Source of the DNA: Rhodocyclaceae bacterium
GTDB lineage: Bacteria; Pseudomonadota; Gammaproteobacteria; Burkholderiales; Rhodocyclaceae
Length of the DNA stretch: 64,000 nucleotides
NCBI GenBank assembly: GCA_018261935.1
Contig: JAGTRP010000009.1
Coordinates: 1-64,000 of the forward strand
Direction: 5' to 3'
The first letter of the stretch is position 1. The number at the start of each line of letters is the position of its first letter. Both the position numbers and the translations under genes were made by a program. Below, one piece after another: positions 18,547-27,538 of this stretch. Below the pieces are notes generated by a model, which searched no databases, was not told the DNA's origin, and saw only the letters and a list, made by a program, of their open reading frames with translations.

Positions 18547-18990
18547 ATGGACCCATTCATGCAGGCAGCCATCGACGAGGCCCGTCAGGGACTGGCAGAA
18601 GGCGGCATTCCCATCGGTTCGGTGATCGTCCATGGCGGCCGCATCGTCGGCCGCGGGCACAACCGCCGGGTGCAGAAGGGAAGCGCCATCCTGCACGCCG
18701 AGATGGACGCCTTCGAGAATGCCGGCCGCCAGGCTCCGGAGGTCTATCGGGCAGCCGTGCTGTACACCACCCTGTCGCCCTGCGCCATGTGTAGCGGCGC
18801 CATCCTGCTGTACGGCATCCCCAAGATCATCGTCGGCGAAAACCGCACCTTCCTGGGCGAAGAGGCGCTGCTGCGCTCCCGGGGCGTCGAGGTGGAGGTG
18901 CTCCAGGACCCGGCCTGCGTGAATCTCATGGCCGACTTCATCGCCGGGAACCCGGAACTCTGGAACGAGGACATCGGTACCCTCCGGTAG
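18547..18990 (+). CDS. Cytosine deaminase of the yeast Fcy1 type
   Basis: 147-residue zinc-dependent nucleobase deaminase. The zinc and catalytic residues are His and Glu in ILHAEMDAFENAG and the two Cys in LSPCAMCSGAI. The surrounding sequence (LYTTLSPC.MC.GAI, YGIP..VGEN, then EDIG at the end) follows yeast cytosine deaminase more closely than bacterial TadA or CDA, as far as I recall the family. The expected reaction is cytosine to uracil in the cytosol. The start ATG 18547 has a strong AAGGAGGA site; the longer frame to 18451 has no support. It is convergent with the Mg2+ ATPase gene. Confidence 0.85.
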   Translation: MDPFMQAAIDEARQGLAEGGIPIGSVIVHGGRIVGRGHNRRVQKGSAILHAEMDAFENAGRQAPEVYRAAVLYTTLSPCAMCSGAILLYGIPKIIVGENRTFLGEEALLRSRGVEVEVLQDPACVNLMADFIAGNPELWNEDIGTLR

Positions 18991-19002
18991 CGGAACCGCC
19001 CG

Positions 19003-21561
19003 CTAGGCTGAAACTGGCGGGGCGAAGCGGCGGAAGAACCATTGCTTCACCCCTTCCACCGCCAGCAGGTAGAAAAGCAGCAGGGCGGCCAGGACCAGGA
19101 AGAAGAAGGGCGGCGGCGCCACGAACCCCAGGTGGGCGCCTGCCGGGGTGAAGGGCAGCAGCACCGCCGTCGCCACCACCGCCAGGGAGCAGGCCACCAG
19201 CCAGGGATTGGGGTGGCTGCGGAAGGCGTTGCGGCGGGTGCGGATGATGAAGATCACCAGGACCTGGGTCGCCATGGACTCAATGAACCAGCCGGTATGG
19301 AAGAGAACCTCCCCGGCCTGGAAGACTTCGAGCATCACGTAGAAGGTCAGGAAGTCGAAGACCGAGCTCACCGGCCCCACCGCCAGCATGAAGTTGCGGA
19401 TGAAGTCCATGTCCCAGTGCCGGGGATGGCTGAGGTAGTCGTCATCCACCCGGTCCAGGGGGATGGGCAGTTCCGAGACATCGTAGAGGAGGTTGTTGAG
19501 GAGGATCTGCACCGGCAGCATGGGCAGGAAGGGCAGGAAGAGGGAAGCCCCGGCCATGCTGAACATGTTCCCGAAATTGGAACTGGTGCCCATCATGATG
19601 TACTTCATGATGTTGCCGAAGGTGCGCCGCCCTTCCAGCACCCCGGCATGGAGCACCCCCAGGTCGTGCTCCAGGAGGATCATGTCCGCCGCCGCCTTGG
19701 CCACGTCCACGGCGCTGTCCACGGAGATGCCCACGTCGGCCGAATGGAGGGAAGGCGCGTCGTTGATGCCGTCACCGAGATAGCCCACCACATGGCCGCG
19801 CCGCTTCAGCGCCAGGATGACCCGGTTTTTCTGGTCCGGCGCCACGCGGCAGAAGAGATTGGCCTGCTCCACCCGGGCCGCCAGGGCCTGGTCATCCATT
19901 TGCCGGATGTCGGCGCCGGTCAGTACCCCTGTCACCGGGATACCGAGCTGGGCGAAGACGTGCTGGGTCACCAGTTCGTTGTCGCCGGTAATGATCTTGA
20001 CCGCGACCCGATCGGCGGCCAGGCCGGCCAGGGCTGCCTTGGCGCTTTCCTTGGGCGGATCGAGGAAGGCTGCGAAGCCGGCAAAGACCAGTTCCGCCTC
20101 ATCGCCCACTACGGCATGGCCATGGTCCGGCCCCACCGGCCGGAAGGCAATCCCCAGCACCCGGAAGCCTTCCCGGCTGAGGGCCTCGAACTGGGCGTTG
20201 ATCCTGGCCCGAACCTCGTCGTCCAGGGGCAGCGGAGCGCCCTCCCCCTCCAGCCCGTAGCTCACCGACAGGCGCAGGATGTCCTCGGGCGCTCCCTTGA
20301 CCACCAGGAGCCGGCTGGTGCCGTTGTCCAGGAGCACCGAAATGCGCCGGCGCTCGAAGTCGAAGGGCACCTCGTCGATCTTGCGCCAGGGGCTGGCGTC
20401 GATTTCCGAGTGCTCCAGGATGGCGTCGTCCAGGGGGCTTCTCAGCCCCGTTTCGAAGGCACTGTTCAGATAGGCCAGCTCCAGGACCCGCGCGCTTTCC
20501 CGGCCCAGGGGGTCGAGGTGGCGCTCCAGGCGGATGCAGGCCTCGGTCAGGGTGCCGGTCTTGTCGGTGCAGAAGACATCCATGCTCCCCAGGTTGTGGA
20601 TGGCGGCCAGGCGCTTGACGATGACCTTGCTGGCGGCCATGCGCAGCGCCCCCCGGGACAGGGTCACGGAGACCACCATGGGGAGGAGTTCGGGGGTGAG
20701 GCCCACGGCCAGGGCCACGGCGAACAGGAAGGATTCGAGCCAGGGCCGATGGAAGAAGGCGTTGACCAGCAGGACGAAGAGCACGAGAAGGACCGTCATG
20801 CGCATGATGAGGATCCCGAAGCTGTGGGTTCCCTGCTCGAAGGCGGTGGGCGGGGCCTTGGCCAGCAGGGTGTCGGCGATTTCGCCCAGGGCCGTATCCT
20901 GCCCGGTGCGGCACATCAGCACCCGGGCCGTGCCGCTGATCACCGAGGTCCCCAGGAGCACGGCATTGCCGGCCGCCAGGATCTCGGTTTCCGCCGGCAA
21001 TTCGCCGGGGGCCTTCTCCACCGGATAGGGTTCGCCGGTCAGGAGGGCCTGGTTGACGAAGAAGTCCTTCGCCTCCAGCACCCGGCCGTCGCAGGGAATG
21101 AGGTCGCCGGCGGAAAGGAGGGCGACGTCGCCGGGCACCAGGTCCGCCAGGGCGATCTCGACCGCCTTGCCGTCCCGCAGCACCTGCCCGCGCACCGCCA
21201 CCGACTGGCGCAGCCGCTCCGCCGCCCGGCCGGCCCGGTATTCCTGGACGAAATCCAGGGTGACGCTGACGAGGACAATGGCGCCGATGATGAAGAAGCT
21301 GGCGGCATCGCCGGTGAAGGCGGAAAGGGCGCTGGCGGCGAGGAGGATGATGACCAAAGGGTTGCGGAACTTGGCCAGGAACTGCAGGGCCAGGGCCCGC
21401 TTGCGCTCGCCGTGGATGACGTTGGGCCCGAACTGCGCCAGGCGGGCGGCGGCTTCGGCGCTGCTCAGCCCGCCGGGGCTGGCGGCCAGCTGTTCCAGGA
21501 GCGCGGTGACGGGGAGCCGCCAAAAGGGGCCGTCCGTCCCGACGGCGGGTGCAGGCATCAT
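19003..21561 (-). CDS. mgtA: Magnesium-translocating P-type ATPase
   Basis: 852-residue P3B-type ATPase that would import Mg2+ across the inner membrane. It has the N-terminal cation-ATPase domain, the TGEP loop (LLTGEPYPVEK), the phosphorylated Asp in DKTGTLTEA (near residue 331), the hinge GDGINDAPSLHSADVGIS and about ten membrane helices. Sequence such as FGNMFSMAGASLFLPFLPM and YDVSELPIPLDRVD is typical of MgtA/MgtB. The start is ATG 21561 (second Met directly after), behind GGAGGACTTC; a longer frame to 21585 would overlap this site. It lies 43 bp after the alpha-2-macroglobulin gene and may share its transcript. Confidence 0.93.
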   Translation of the reverse strand: MMPAPAVGTDGPFWRLPVTALLEQLAASPGGLSSAEAAARLAQFGPNVIHGERKRALALQFLAKFRNPLVIILLAASALSAFTGDAASFFIIGAIVLVSVTLDFVQEYRAGRAAERLRQSVAVRGQVLRDGKAVEIALADLVPGDVALLSAGDLIPCDGRVLEAKDFFVNQALLTGEPYPVEKAPGELPAETEILAAGNAVLLGTSVISGTARVLMCRTGQDTALGEIADTLLAKAPPTAFEQGTHSFGILIMRMTVLLVLFVLLVNAFFHRPWLESFLFAVALAVGLTPELLPMVVSVTLSRGALRMAASKVIVKRLAAIHNLGSMDVFCTDKTGTLTEACIRLERHLDPLGRESARVLELAYLNSAFETGLRSPLDDAILEHSEIDASPWRKIDEVPFDFERRRISVLLDNGTSRLLVVKGAPEDILRLSVSYGLEGEGAPLPLDDEVRARINAQFEALSREGFRVLGIAFRPVGPDHGHAVVGDEAELVFAGFAAFLDPPKESAKAALAGLAADRVAVKIITGDNELVTQHVFAQLGIPVTGVLTGADIRQMDDQALAARVEQANLFCRVAPDQKNRVILALKRRGHVVGYLGDGINDAPSLHSADVGISVDSAVDVAKAAADMILLEHDLGVLHAGVLEGRRTFGNIMKYIMMGTSSNFGNMFSMAGASLFLPFLPMLPVQILLNNLLYDVSELPIPLDRVDDDYLSHPRHWDMDFIRNFMLAVGPVSSVFDFLTFYVMLEVFQAGEVLFHTGWFIESMATQVLVIFIIRTRRNAFRSHPNPWLVACSLAVVATAVLLPFTPAGAHLGFVAPPPFFFLVLAALLLFYLLAVEGVKQWFFRRFAPPVSA

Positions 21562-21604
21562 GAAGTCCTCCGAAGGACCTGACACCGCTACCCGCCTCCC
21601 GGTT

Positions 21605-24600
21605 TCAATTCCCCACCGTCACCTTGCCGTTGGGCGCTTCCCCGAAGACATCCGGGGCATACATGGCCTCCACCCGGGTCGGCGGCAGGCTGAACTCGCC
21701 GGCGTTGTTGATCCGCACCGTGTAGTCGATCTGGAAATGCCCCTTGGGTACCACCTCGTAGTAGGCCCGGTAGAAGCCGAAGGTGCGCTCCACGAAGGTG
21801 GGCCAGACCCGGCGGGAAATGCGGTCCTCTTCGAGGGTGGCGATGCGGGAGTCGCGGCCGTCCCCGTCCCCCAGGATGCGGGCGCCGGCGGGGATGGGGT
21901 CGGAGAGCACCACCCAGGTCATGTCCTGGTCGGCATCCACCGCCAGGGTGACCCGCCAGAGGTCGCCCCGGCTCACCTTGCCGGGCGTCTTTTCCTGGAT
22001 CGGGGTCACCTGGCGGCTCACCTTGTAGCCGAAGGCCCGGGGCTCGCCGGCCGGGACGGCGGCCAGGACCTGGATCGCCGCCCAGGGCTTGCCGCTCCCC
22101 TCGTGGCTGATGGCGAGCTTGCCTTCCCCGGAGGCCGGCCAGGGCAAGGACAGGGGCGGGTTTTCCGCTTGGGCGCCCTTCCAGTCGAAGGCCGCCGTCG
22201 CCTTGCCGAGGCTCGCCCGGGTGACGCCGGTGACCGCCTCCCGCTCGAACTTGCTGCCGAACCTGTCGAGGACGAGGCTGGCCCAGGCATTGGCAGTGGT
22301 GGTGTACCAGCGGCCCCGCACCTGGCGCTCCATGGCGCCCCGCAGCAGGCGCGGCAGGTCGTCCCGCCAGCCCGGCTCGTCCAGCACCGCCTCGATGAGG
22401 CGGAAGGCGTTGGAATCGCCGCTCACCATCATCCACCACCAGAAATCCGATTTCTCGGTGGTGAAGCCCAGCCGCCCTCCCGTGTAGGCCAGGCGGTTCC
22501 GCAGCTCCTGTTCGGCCGCCGCCAGCCTGGCCGCCCGCTGGGGCAGGTCCGGCAGGCGCTTCGCCACCAGGTACCAGTCGATGACCGCCGCCGTCGGCAG
22601 GCGCAGGGGCTCCACCTCCAGGGCGGCAGCGATGCGGGTGGGCGTCTGGCCGTGGCGGGTGAGGGCCTCCAGGGCCTGGAGCTTCCTTACCAGAAGATCG
22701 TCATAGGGCGACCATTGCCTGGGCTTGATGCGCCCCTCGGCGAAGGCAGTCAGGCCCCGCAGCATCCGCTCCCGGGCTTCGTCGGGCAGGGCGAGGCCGG
22801 AGAGGGCCGCCATGTCCAGAAGGTAGGCGGTGAGGGTGGTGCTCCCCTGCCCCTCCCCCGGGAAGTAGCGGGCCAGGCCATCGCCGTCCAGGTAGGCCGG
22901 CAGGCCGTCGGTCACGATCCGCCAGCGCTTTTCGTCCTTCAGGCCGACGGCGATGGAGGCCTTCTGCTCCAGGCAGATGAAGGGATAACCCTCGAAGAAG
23001 CGCCGCAGCCCCGGTGGCGGCGTGGACAGCCGGGGGGAGAGGCCGACCTCGATACCGCCCTTCCCCGGCAGGGCGCCCGCCGGCGGCACCGCCGGCACCT
23101 CGTACCGGCCCTCGATGCGGGTAAAGGTGGCCTGCTGGACGGTGACCGGTACGGCCGGTGCCACCTGCTGGGTGATCTTGAGGCGGTCCTTGGCGGCGCC
23201 CCCGGCCTCGCCGGCATCGAATTCCCAGGTGAGGCTCTCCGCCCCTTCCGGCGCCTGGGCCGTCCAGCTCACCTCCGCCGCCCCCTCCGGCTCCAGCTGG
23301 ACCCGGCGGCTTTCCAGGGCCTTGTCCCCGACCTTGGCCGCCACCGTCACCGCCATGGCCCGGGCGGTGCCGTTCCGCAGGGTGAGGAGGGCCTGGAAGC
23401 CGTCCTTCTCCCGCACCAGGGGCGGCAGGCCGGAAATCATCTGGAGATCCTGCTTAGTGCGGACCGACGCCGAGCCGGTGCCGAACAGGGCGGGACCGGC
23501 GGTGGCCACCCCCACCAGCTTGAATTCGGTGAGGGAGTCGTTCATGGGCACCTTGACCACGGCGGTGCCGGCGGCATCCAGGGTCACCCGGGGATGCCAG
23601 GCCAGCAGGGTGTCGAAGAGCTCCCGGGCCGGCCCGCGGCCGCCGCCGCCCCCCGGCGCCACGGCCTTCTTGCCGAAATGGCGCTTGCCGATGACCTGGG
23701 ACTGGGCGGTGGCGGTCTGCACTTCGTAGGCCCGCTTCTGCAGGAAATTCTCCAGGAGATTCCAGCTCTCGTTGGGCTTCAATTCCAGCAGCGCCTGGTC
23801 CACCGCCGCGAAGGCCACTTCGCTCCCGGCCGGGGCGGGCTTGCCGTCGGGGCCGGTGACCTTGAGGCGCACCGTCGCCTCCTCCCGGGGCCGGTAGGCC
23901 GCCTTGTCGGGGACGACTTCCACCTGCAGCCGGAAGCCGTCGGTGCCGACGCCGATTTCGGCGAGGCCCAGGCGGTAGGCGGGCTTGGCCAGGTCCACCA
24001 TGGCGGTGGGCTGCTGGGGGCTCCACCATTCCTTGAACCAGGCCGCCGGCTCCCGCCAGCCCCACTGGAAGAAGGAGTACCACTTCAGGGGCTCCACCCG
24101 GCCCCGCACCGCCAGCACCGAAACGTACACATTGGGGCCCCACTCGGCCTTCACCGGCAGCTCCACCACCGGCTTGAAGCGGGACAGGGGCTGGACCACG
24201 GTCTCGATGATGCCCCCGGCCTCCACCGCGATCAGGGCTGTGGCTTCCCGGAAGGGGGTGCGGACCTGGAAGCGGGCGGTCTCCCCGGGCCTGTAGGCGC
24301 GCTTTTCGGGGATGACGTCGATACGGTCCTGGTTGCCGGCGGTGAACCACAGGTCCCCGCCGCCGCTCACCCAGTAGCTGCGGCCCGCCCGGGCGACGTT
24401 GCCCTGGCCGTCCCGGGTCTCGGCCAGGAGGTAGATCGAGCCCGCCTCCGCCGCTCCGGGCTCGCACAGGAAGAGGCCGCGGCTGTCGGTACGGCCGCTG
24501 CACACTTCCCCCATATCCACGAATTCCTGGTGGTGCTCGTAGGCGTAGAAGCCGCCGACGATGCGGCGCCGGTGGCTGTAGTCGATGCGGCGCTGGGCCC

Positions 24601-27346
24601 GGACCTTCACCTCCTGGCCGGCCACCGGCTTGCCGGCGGTGTCGAGGGCGACGATTTCCACCCGGTTGCCGCTGCCCTTGCTGGACGCCCAGTCGCTGAC
24701 GTTGATGCCCAGCACCACCGCCGCCGGCCACAGCTCGACGGCGCCGTGGAGGGTCTGGATTTCGCCGTTGGGGTCGGCGAAGGTCATTTCGGCATAGAGC
24801 TCGCTGGGCCCCTTCGGCTTGTCGGCCAGGGGCACCTCCAGCTTGCCGGCCCCGGCCTTGTCCAGGGTCAGGGCCTGCTTGTCGAGGACCAGGTGCTCCC
24901 TTTCCCGGCCGTTGTCCACGCCGAAGGCGGCGAGGGCCTCGTCGTCGAAATCGAGGCTGAAATTGAAGCGCTCGTAATGGGGATAGGTGGGCCAGCGGGG
25001 GCGCAGGGTGGCCGACACTTCCACCGGTGCTCCCTTGGCGGCCCCGCCGTTGAGGAAGGAAAGCCCCAGGGCCAGGGGCACCCGGCCGGGGGCCACCTGC
25101 CGGGGCGGCACCCCCTGGACGCTGCCGGTGAACACCGGCAGGCGGAAATCCGCCACCCGGAATTCGCCGCTCACGGTCATGCCGCGCCGGCCGCCGGACA
25201 GGGTCACCTGGTAATTGCCCCGCTTGGCTGCCTCCGGAACCTTCCACTGGCTGACGGCGCTGCCCCGGGCGTCCCAGGCCAGGGGCTGGGAATACTCGGT
25301 GCCGGTCTCGGCATGGCGGATGGTGAGCTTGTCGGGCAAGCCGGCGGCGTCCGGAAAGGCAAAGCCCCGGCTGTCCCGGCCACGGGCGATGTGCTTCATG
25401 GAGACGGTCTGGCCGGCCCGGAACAGGGTGCGGTCGAAGACGGTGTGGATCTTGAAGTCGCCGCTGTCGCCCCAGGTGTCCACGCCGAAGCGCCAGGGCT
25501 CGATGCCCTGGTTCCAGTCGGAGCGCACAAAGCTGTAGTCCTCGCCGAGGCGAGCGCTGGCGAAGACGAAAGGCTCATCGCCGCAGACGCCGGCATTCAG
25601 CGCCTGAGTGATGGCGGCCCGGCCCTGGGCATCGGTTTTCCCCCGCCACTGCCCCTTGCCGTCGCAGCCGGAAACCCGCACCTCGGCATCGGCCACCGGC
25701 TTGCCGCTGTCGAGGGCGGTGACCCAGACTAGGGCGTTGTCCCGGCCGCGCTTGAGATGCACCGCCAGGTTAGTGACCAGGACGGCGGCACGCACGTACA
25801 TGGGCTTGGGGGAGGAGAGGAGCGCCGTCCCCAGGAGGCGGCTCTCTATCTCGACGATGTGGTAGCCGGGCTTGCCCAGCGGGATGCCCACCACCTCGAA
25901 CTCCGCCGGGCCGCCGGGCTTGGGCAGCTCCTGGCGGGCCACCCCGGGGCGCTGGGCGAGGAAGGGGAGCTCCCGGGCGTAGTAGGGATCGAGGTGGTTT
26001 TCCTCCTTGCCGTCCCGCTGAATTTTCACCGTCCGGGTCTGGCTCTCGAACTTGGAAAGGGCCTGCATGGCGGCGATGACATCGCCGTCCTCGGTGAGGC
26101 GCTGGTCGGCGAAACGGTGGCTGCCCGGCAGGCGCAGGTCGGCGGTGGGAACCTTGGGCTCGACGTTGCGCAGGGTCACCGGCAGGATGCCCCCCTCCTT
26201 CAGCTCCAGGATGCCGAAATTGCCCGGGAACTTGGCCAGGGGCGGCAGGGCGCCGGTGCGGAAGGCGAGGGGGAAAGCTGCGGCGTTGGAAAGAGACCGG
26301 CCGGCGTCGTCCTTCACGTCCCTGGGAAGCTCGATGCGCAGTTCGGCATTTTGGGGGAAAGGTCCGGCGAAGACCACTTCCCGGGTGGTCTTGCGGCGCA
26401 GCCCTGCCCCGCCGGTGGGGGCGATCCACAGGGTGTCTCCGGCCCGGGCGATGGCCACCCCTTCCCGCACCTTGGCGGCCTCGCCCTTGCGGTTCACCGC
26501 CGCATCGGGGGACACCAGGCGCACCTGCCCGGCCCAGGAGGCGTCGATGTCGGCGGAGAACTGGACTGTCACCGCCGAAAGGGGCGAACAGGGAGCGCCT
26601 GCCTTCTCCCGCTCGCAGGACAGGGTGGCCCGGAAGGGCTCCCGCACCGCGTAGACGAAGCTTTCCTCCTTTTCCGAGCGGGTGCCGTTCTCGGCCTCCA
26701 CCCCCTGGCCCCACACCAGACGCATCTTCGCCGCCGGCGGCAGGCGCTCGGCGCAGCTCACCACCAGGGGTGCCGGGCCGTAGTCGCCGTGGATGTGGGC
26801 AAGGATGTCCCGGCGCTGGGCCTCGGGCACGAAGCGGACAGGGATGCGGTTGCCGACGCCGTCGGCCTCGCACCAGACGTTCTTCTCCACCGAGGCCGCC
26901 TTGAGGGGGCCGCCGGCGTCGATGACGAAGGCCTGGTCCTCGTCCACCCGTCCCCCCGGCTTGGGCAGGATAGAGCGGGGCCAGGGGCCGGCGGCGAAGA
27001 ACTCGACCCGGTTCCTGCCCCCCACCGCCTCCCCGTTCAGGGCGGCGAGCCCGGCCCGCAGGGCGAAAGCGCAACGTTCCCCCGCCTGGAGGGGCCGCTC
27101 CAGCTGCCAGGCCCAGGTGCGGGCATCCACCCAGCGCCCGGTCCCCTTGGCCTGGCCGCAATCGACGGCGAAGGGCACCGGAGCCGAGGCATCCCCCAGC
27201 TTCGCCATGTCGGCGCTGAACAGGGCGGTGGCCCGGGTCTGCTGGTCGATACGGCCCTGGGGCATGAACTGCTGGACGGCGGCCGCCTGGGCGGTGCCGA
27301 GGTGCAGAAGGAGAGCGAGGGAGAAGAGGAGAACCTTTGGCTTCAT
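21605..27346 (-). CDS. yfhM: Bacterial alpha-2-macroglobulin family protein
   Basis: 1913-residue protease-trapping protein of the periplasm. A signal peptide (MKPKVLLFSLALLLHLGTAQ, then AAA) opens it; there is no lipobox Cys, unlike E. coli YfhM, so it is probably soluble. MG-type beta domains follow, then a bait-region area, and the thioester motif CLEQ near residue 1457 (YPFICLEQKASIAVG), then the thioester helical domain and C-terminal receptor-like domain. Length fits the large bacterial class (about 1,650-1,950). It is thought to work with PBP1C in envelope repair and defence. Start ATG 27346 was chosen because the signal peptide begins there; the open frame continues to 27862 without sense. 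Confidence 0.92.
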   Translation of the reverse strand: MKPKVLLFSLALLLHLGTAQAAAVQQFMPQGRIDQQTRATALFSADMAKLGDASAPVPFAVDCGQAKGTGRWVDARTWAWQLERPLQAGERCAFALRAGLAALNGEAVGGRNRVEFFAAGPWPRSILPKPGGRVDEDQAFVIDAGGPLKAASVEKNVWCEADGVGNRIPVRFVPEAQRRDILAHIHGDYGPAPLVVSCAERLPPAAKMRLVWGQGVEAENGTRSEKEESFVYAVREPFRATLSCEREKAGAPCSPLSAVTVQFSADIDASWAGQVRLVSPDAAVNRKGEAAKVREGVAIARAGDTLWIAPTGGAGLRRKTTREVVFAGPFPQNAELRIELPRDVKDDAGRSLSNAAAFPLAFRTGALPPLAKFPGNFGILELKEGGILPVTLRNVEPKVPTADLRLPGSHRFADQRLTEDGDVIAAMQALSKFESQTRTVKIQRDGKEENHLDPYYARELPFLAQRPGVARQELPKPGGPAEFEVVGIPLGKPGYHIVEIESRLLGTALLSSPKPMYVRAAVLVTNLAVHLKRGRDNALVWVTALDSGKPVADAEVRVSGCDGKGQWRGKTDAQGRAAITQALNAGVCGDEPFVFASARLGEDYSFVRSDWNQGIEPWRFGVDTWGDSGDFKIHTVFDRTLFRAGQTVSMKHIARGRDSRGFAFPDAAGLPDKLTIRHAETGTEYSQPLAWDARGSAVSQWKVPEAAKRGNYQVTLSGGRRGMTVSGEFRVADFRLPVFTGSVQGVPPRQVAPGRVPLALGLSFLNGGAAKGAPVEVSATLRPRWPTYPHYERFNFSLDFDDEALAAFGVDNGREREHLVLDKQALTLDKAGAGKLEVPLADKPKGPSELYAEMTFADPNGEIQTLHGAVELWPAAVVLGINVSDWASSKGSGNRVEIVALDTAGKPVAGQEVKVRAQRRIDYSHRRRIVGGFYAYEHHQEFVDMGEVCSGRTDSRGLFLCEPGAAEAGSIYLLAETRDGQGNVARAGRSYWVSGGGDLWFTAGNQDRIDVIPEKRAYRPGETARFQVRTPFREATALIAVEAGGIIETVVQPLSRFKPVVELPVKAEWGPNVYVSVLAVRGRVEPLKWYSFFQWGWREPAAWFKEWWSPQQPTAMVDLAKPAYRLGLAEIGVGTDGFRLQVEVVPDKAAYRPREEATVRLKVTGPDGKPAPAGSEVAFAAVDQALLELKPNESWNLLENFLQKRAYEVQTATAQSQVIGKRHFGKKAVAPGGGGGRGPARELFDTLLAWHPRVTLDAAGTAVVKVPMNDSLTEFKLVGVATAGPALFGTGSASVRTKQDLQMISGLPPLVREKDGFQALLTLRNGTARAMAVTVAAKVGDKALESRRVQLEPEGAAEVSWTAQAPEGAESLTWEFDAGEAGGAAKDRLKITQQVAPAVPVTVQQATFTRIEGRYEVPAVPPAGALPGKGGIEVGLSPRLSTPPPGLRRFFEGYPFICLEQKASIAVGLKDEKRWRIVTDGLPAYLDGDGLARYFPGEGQGSTTLTAYLLDMAALSGLALPDEARERMLRGLTAFAEGRIKPRQWSPYDDLLVRKLQALEALTRHGQTPTRIAAALEVEPLRLPTAAVIDWYLVAKRLPDLPQRAARLAAAEQELRNRLAYTGGRLGFTTEKSDFWWWMMVSGDSNAFRLIEAVLDEPGWRDDLPRLLRGAMERQVRGRWYTTTANAWASLVLDRFGSKFEREAVTGVTRASLGKATAAFDWKGAQAENPPLSLPWPASGEGKLAISHEGSGKPWAAIQVLAAVPAGEPRAFGYKVSRQVTPIQEKTPGKVSRGDLWRVTLAVDADQDMTWVVLSDPIPAGARILGDGDGRDSRIATLEEDRISRRVWPTFVERTFGFYRAYYEVVPKGHFQIDYTVRINNAGEFSLPPTRVEAMYAPDVFGEAPNGKVTVGN

Positions 27347-27538
27347 GGCGGCATGGCTCGGGTGAAAATTCCATTGCCATGGTATGCCAAGGAAGTGGGC
27401 CCAACAACGGCGGCCGCCTTCCGGCGCCGATGACCGTAGGCTACACTCACGGCCACAAGATAGAAGCGGTCTACCGCGCGGCACTTCCGCTGGCGGCAAT
27501 GCAAGACCACTCGACAGCTGCAACAAGGGGGAGGCGAC

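Noticed and set aside
21053-25732. 1559-codon plus-strand frame opposite mgtA and the alpha-2-macroglobulin gene
   Set aside because: It is antisense to strongly supported genes and contains no recognisable motif.
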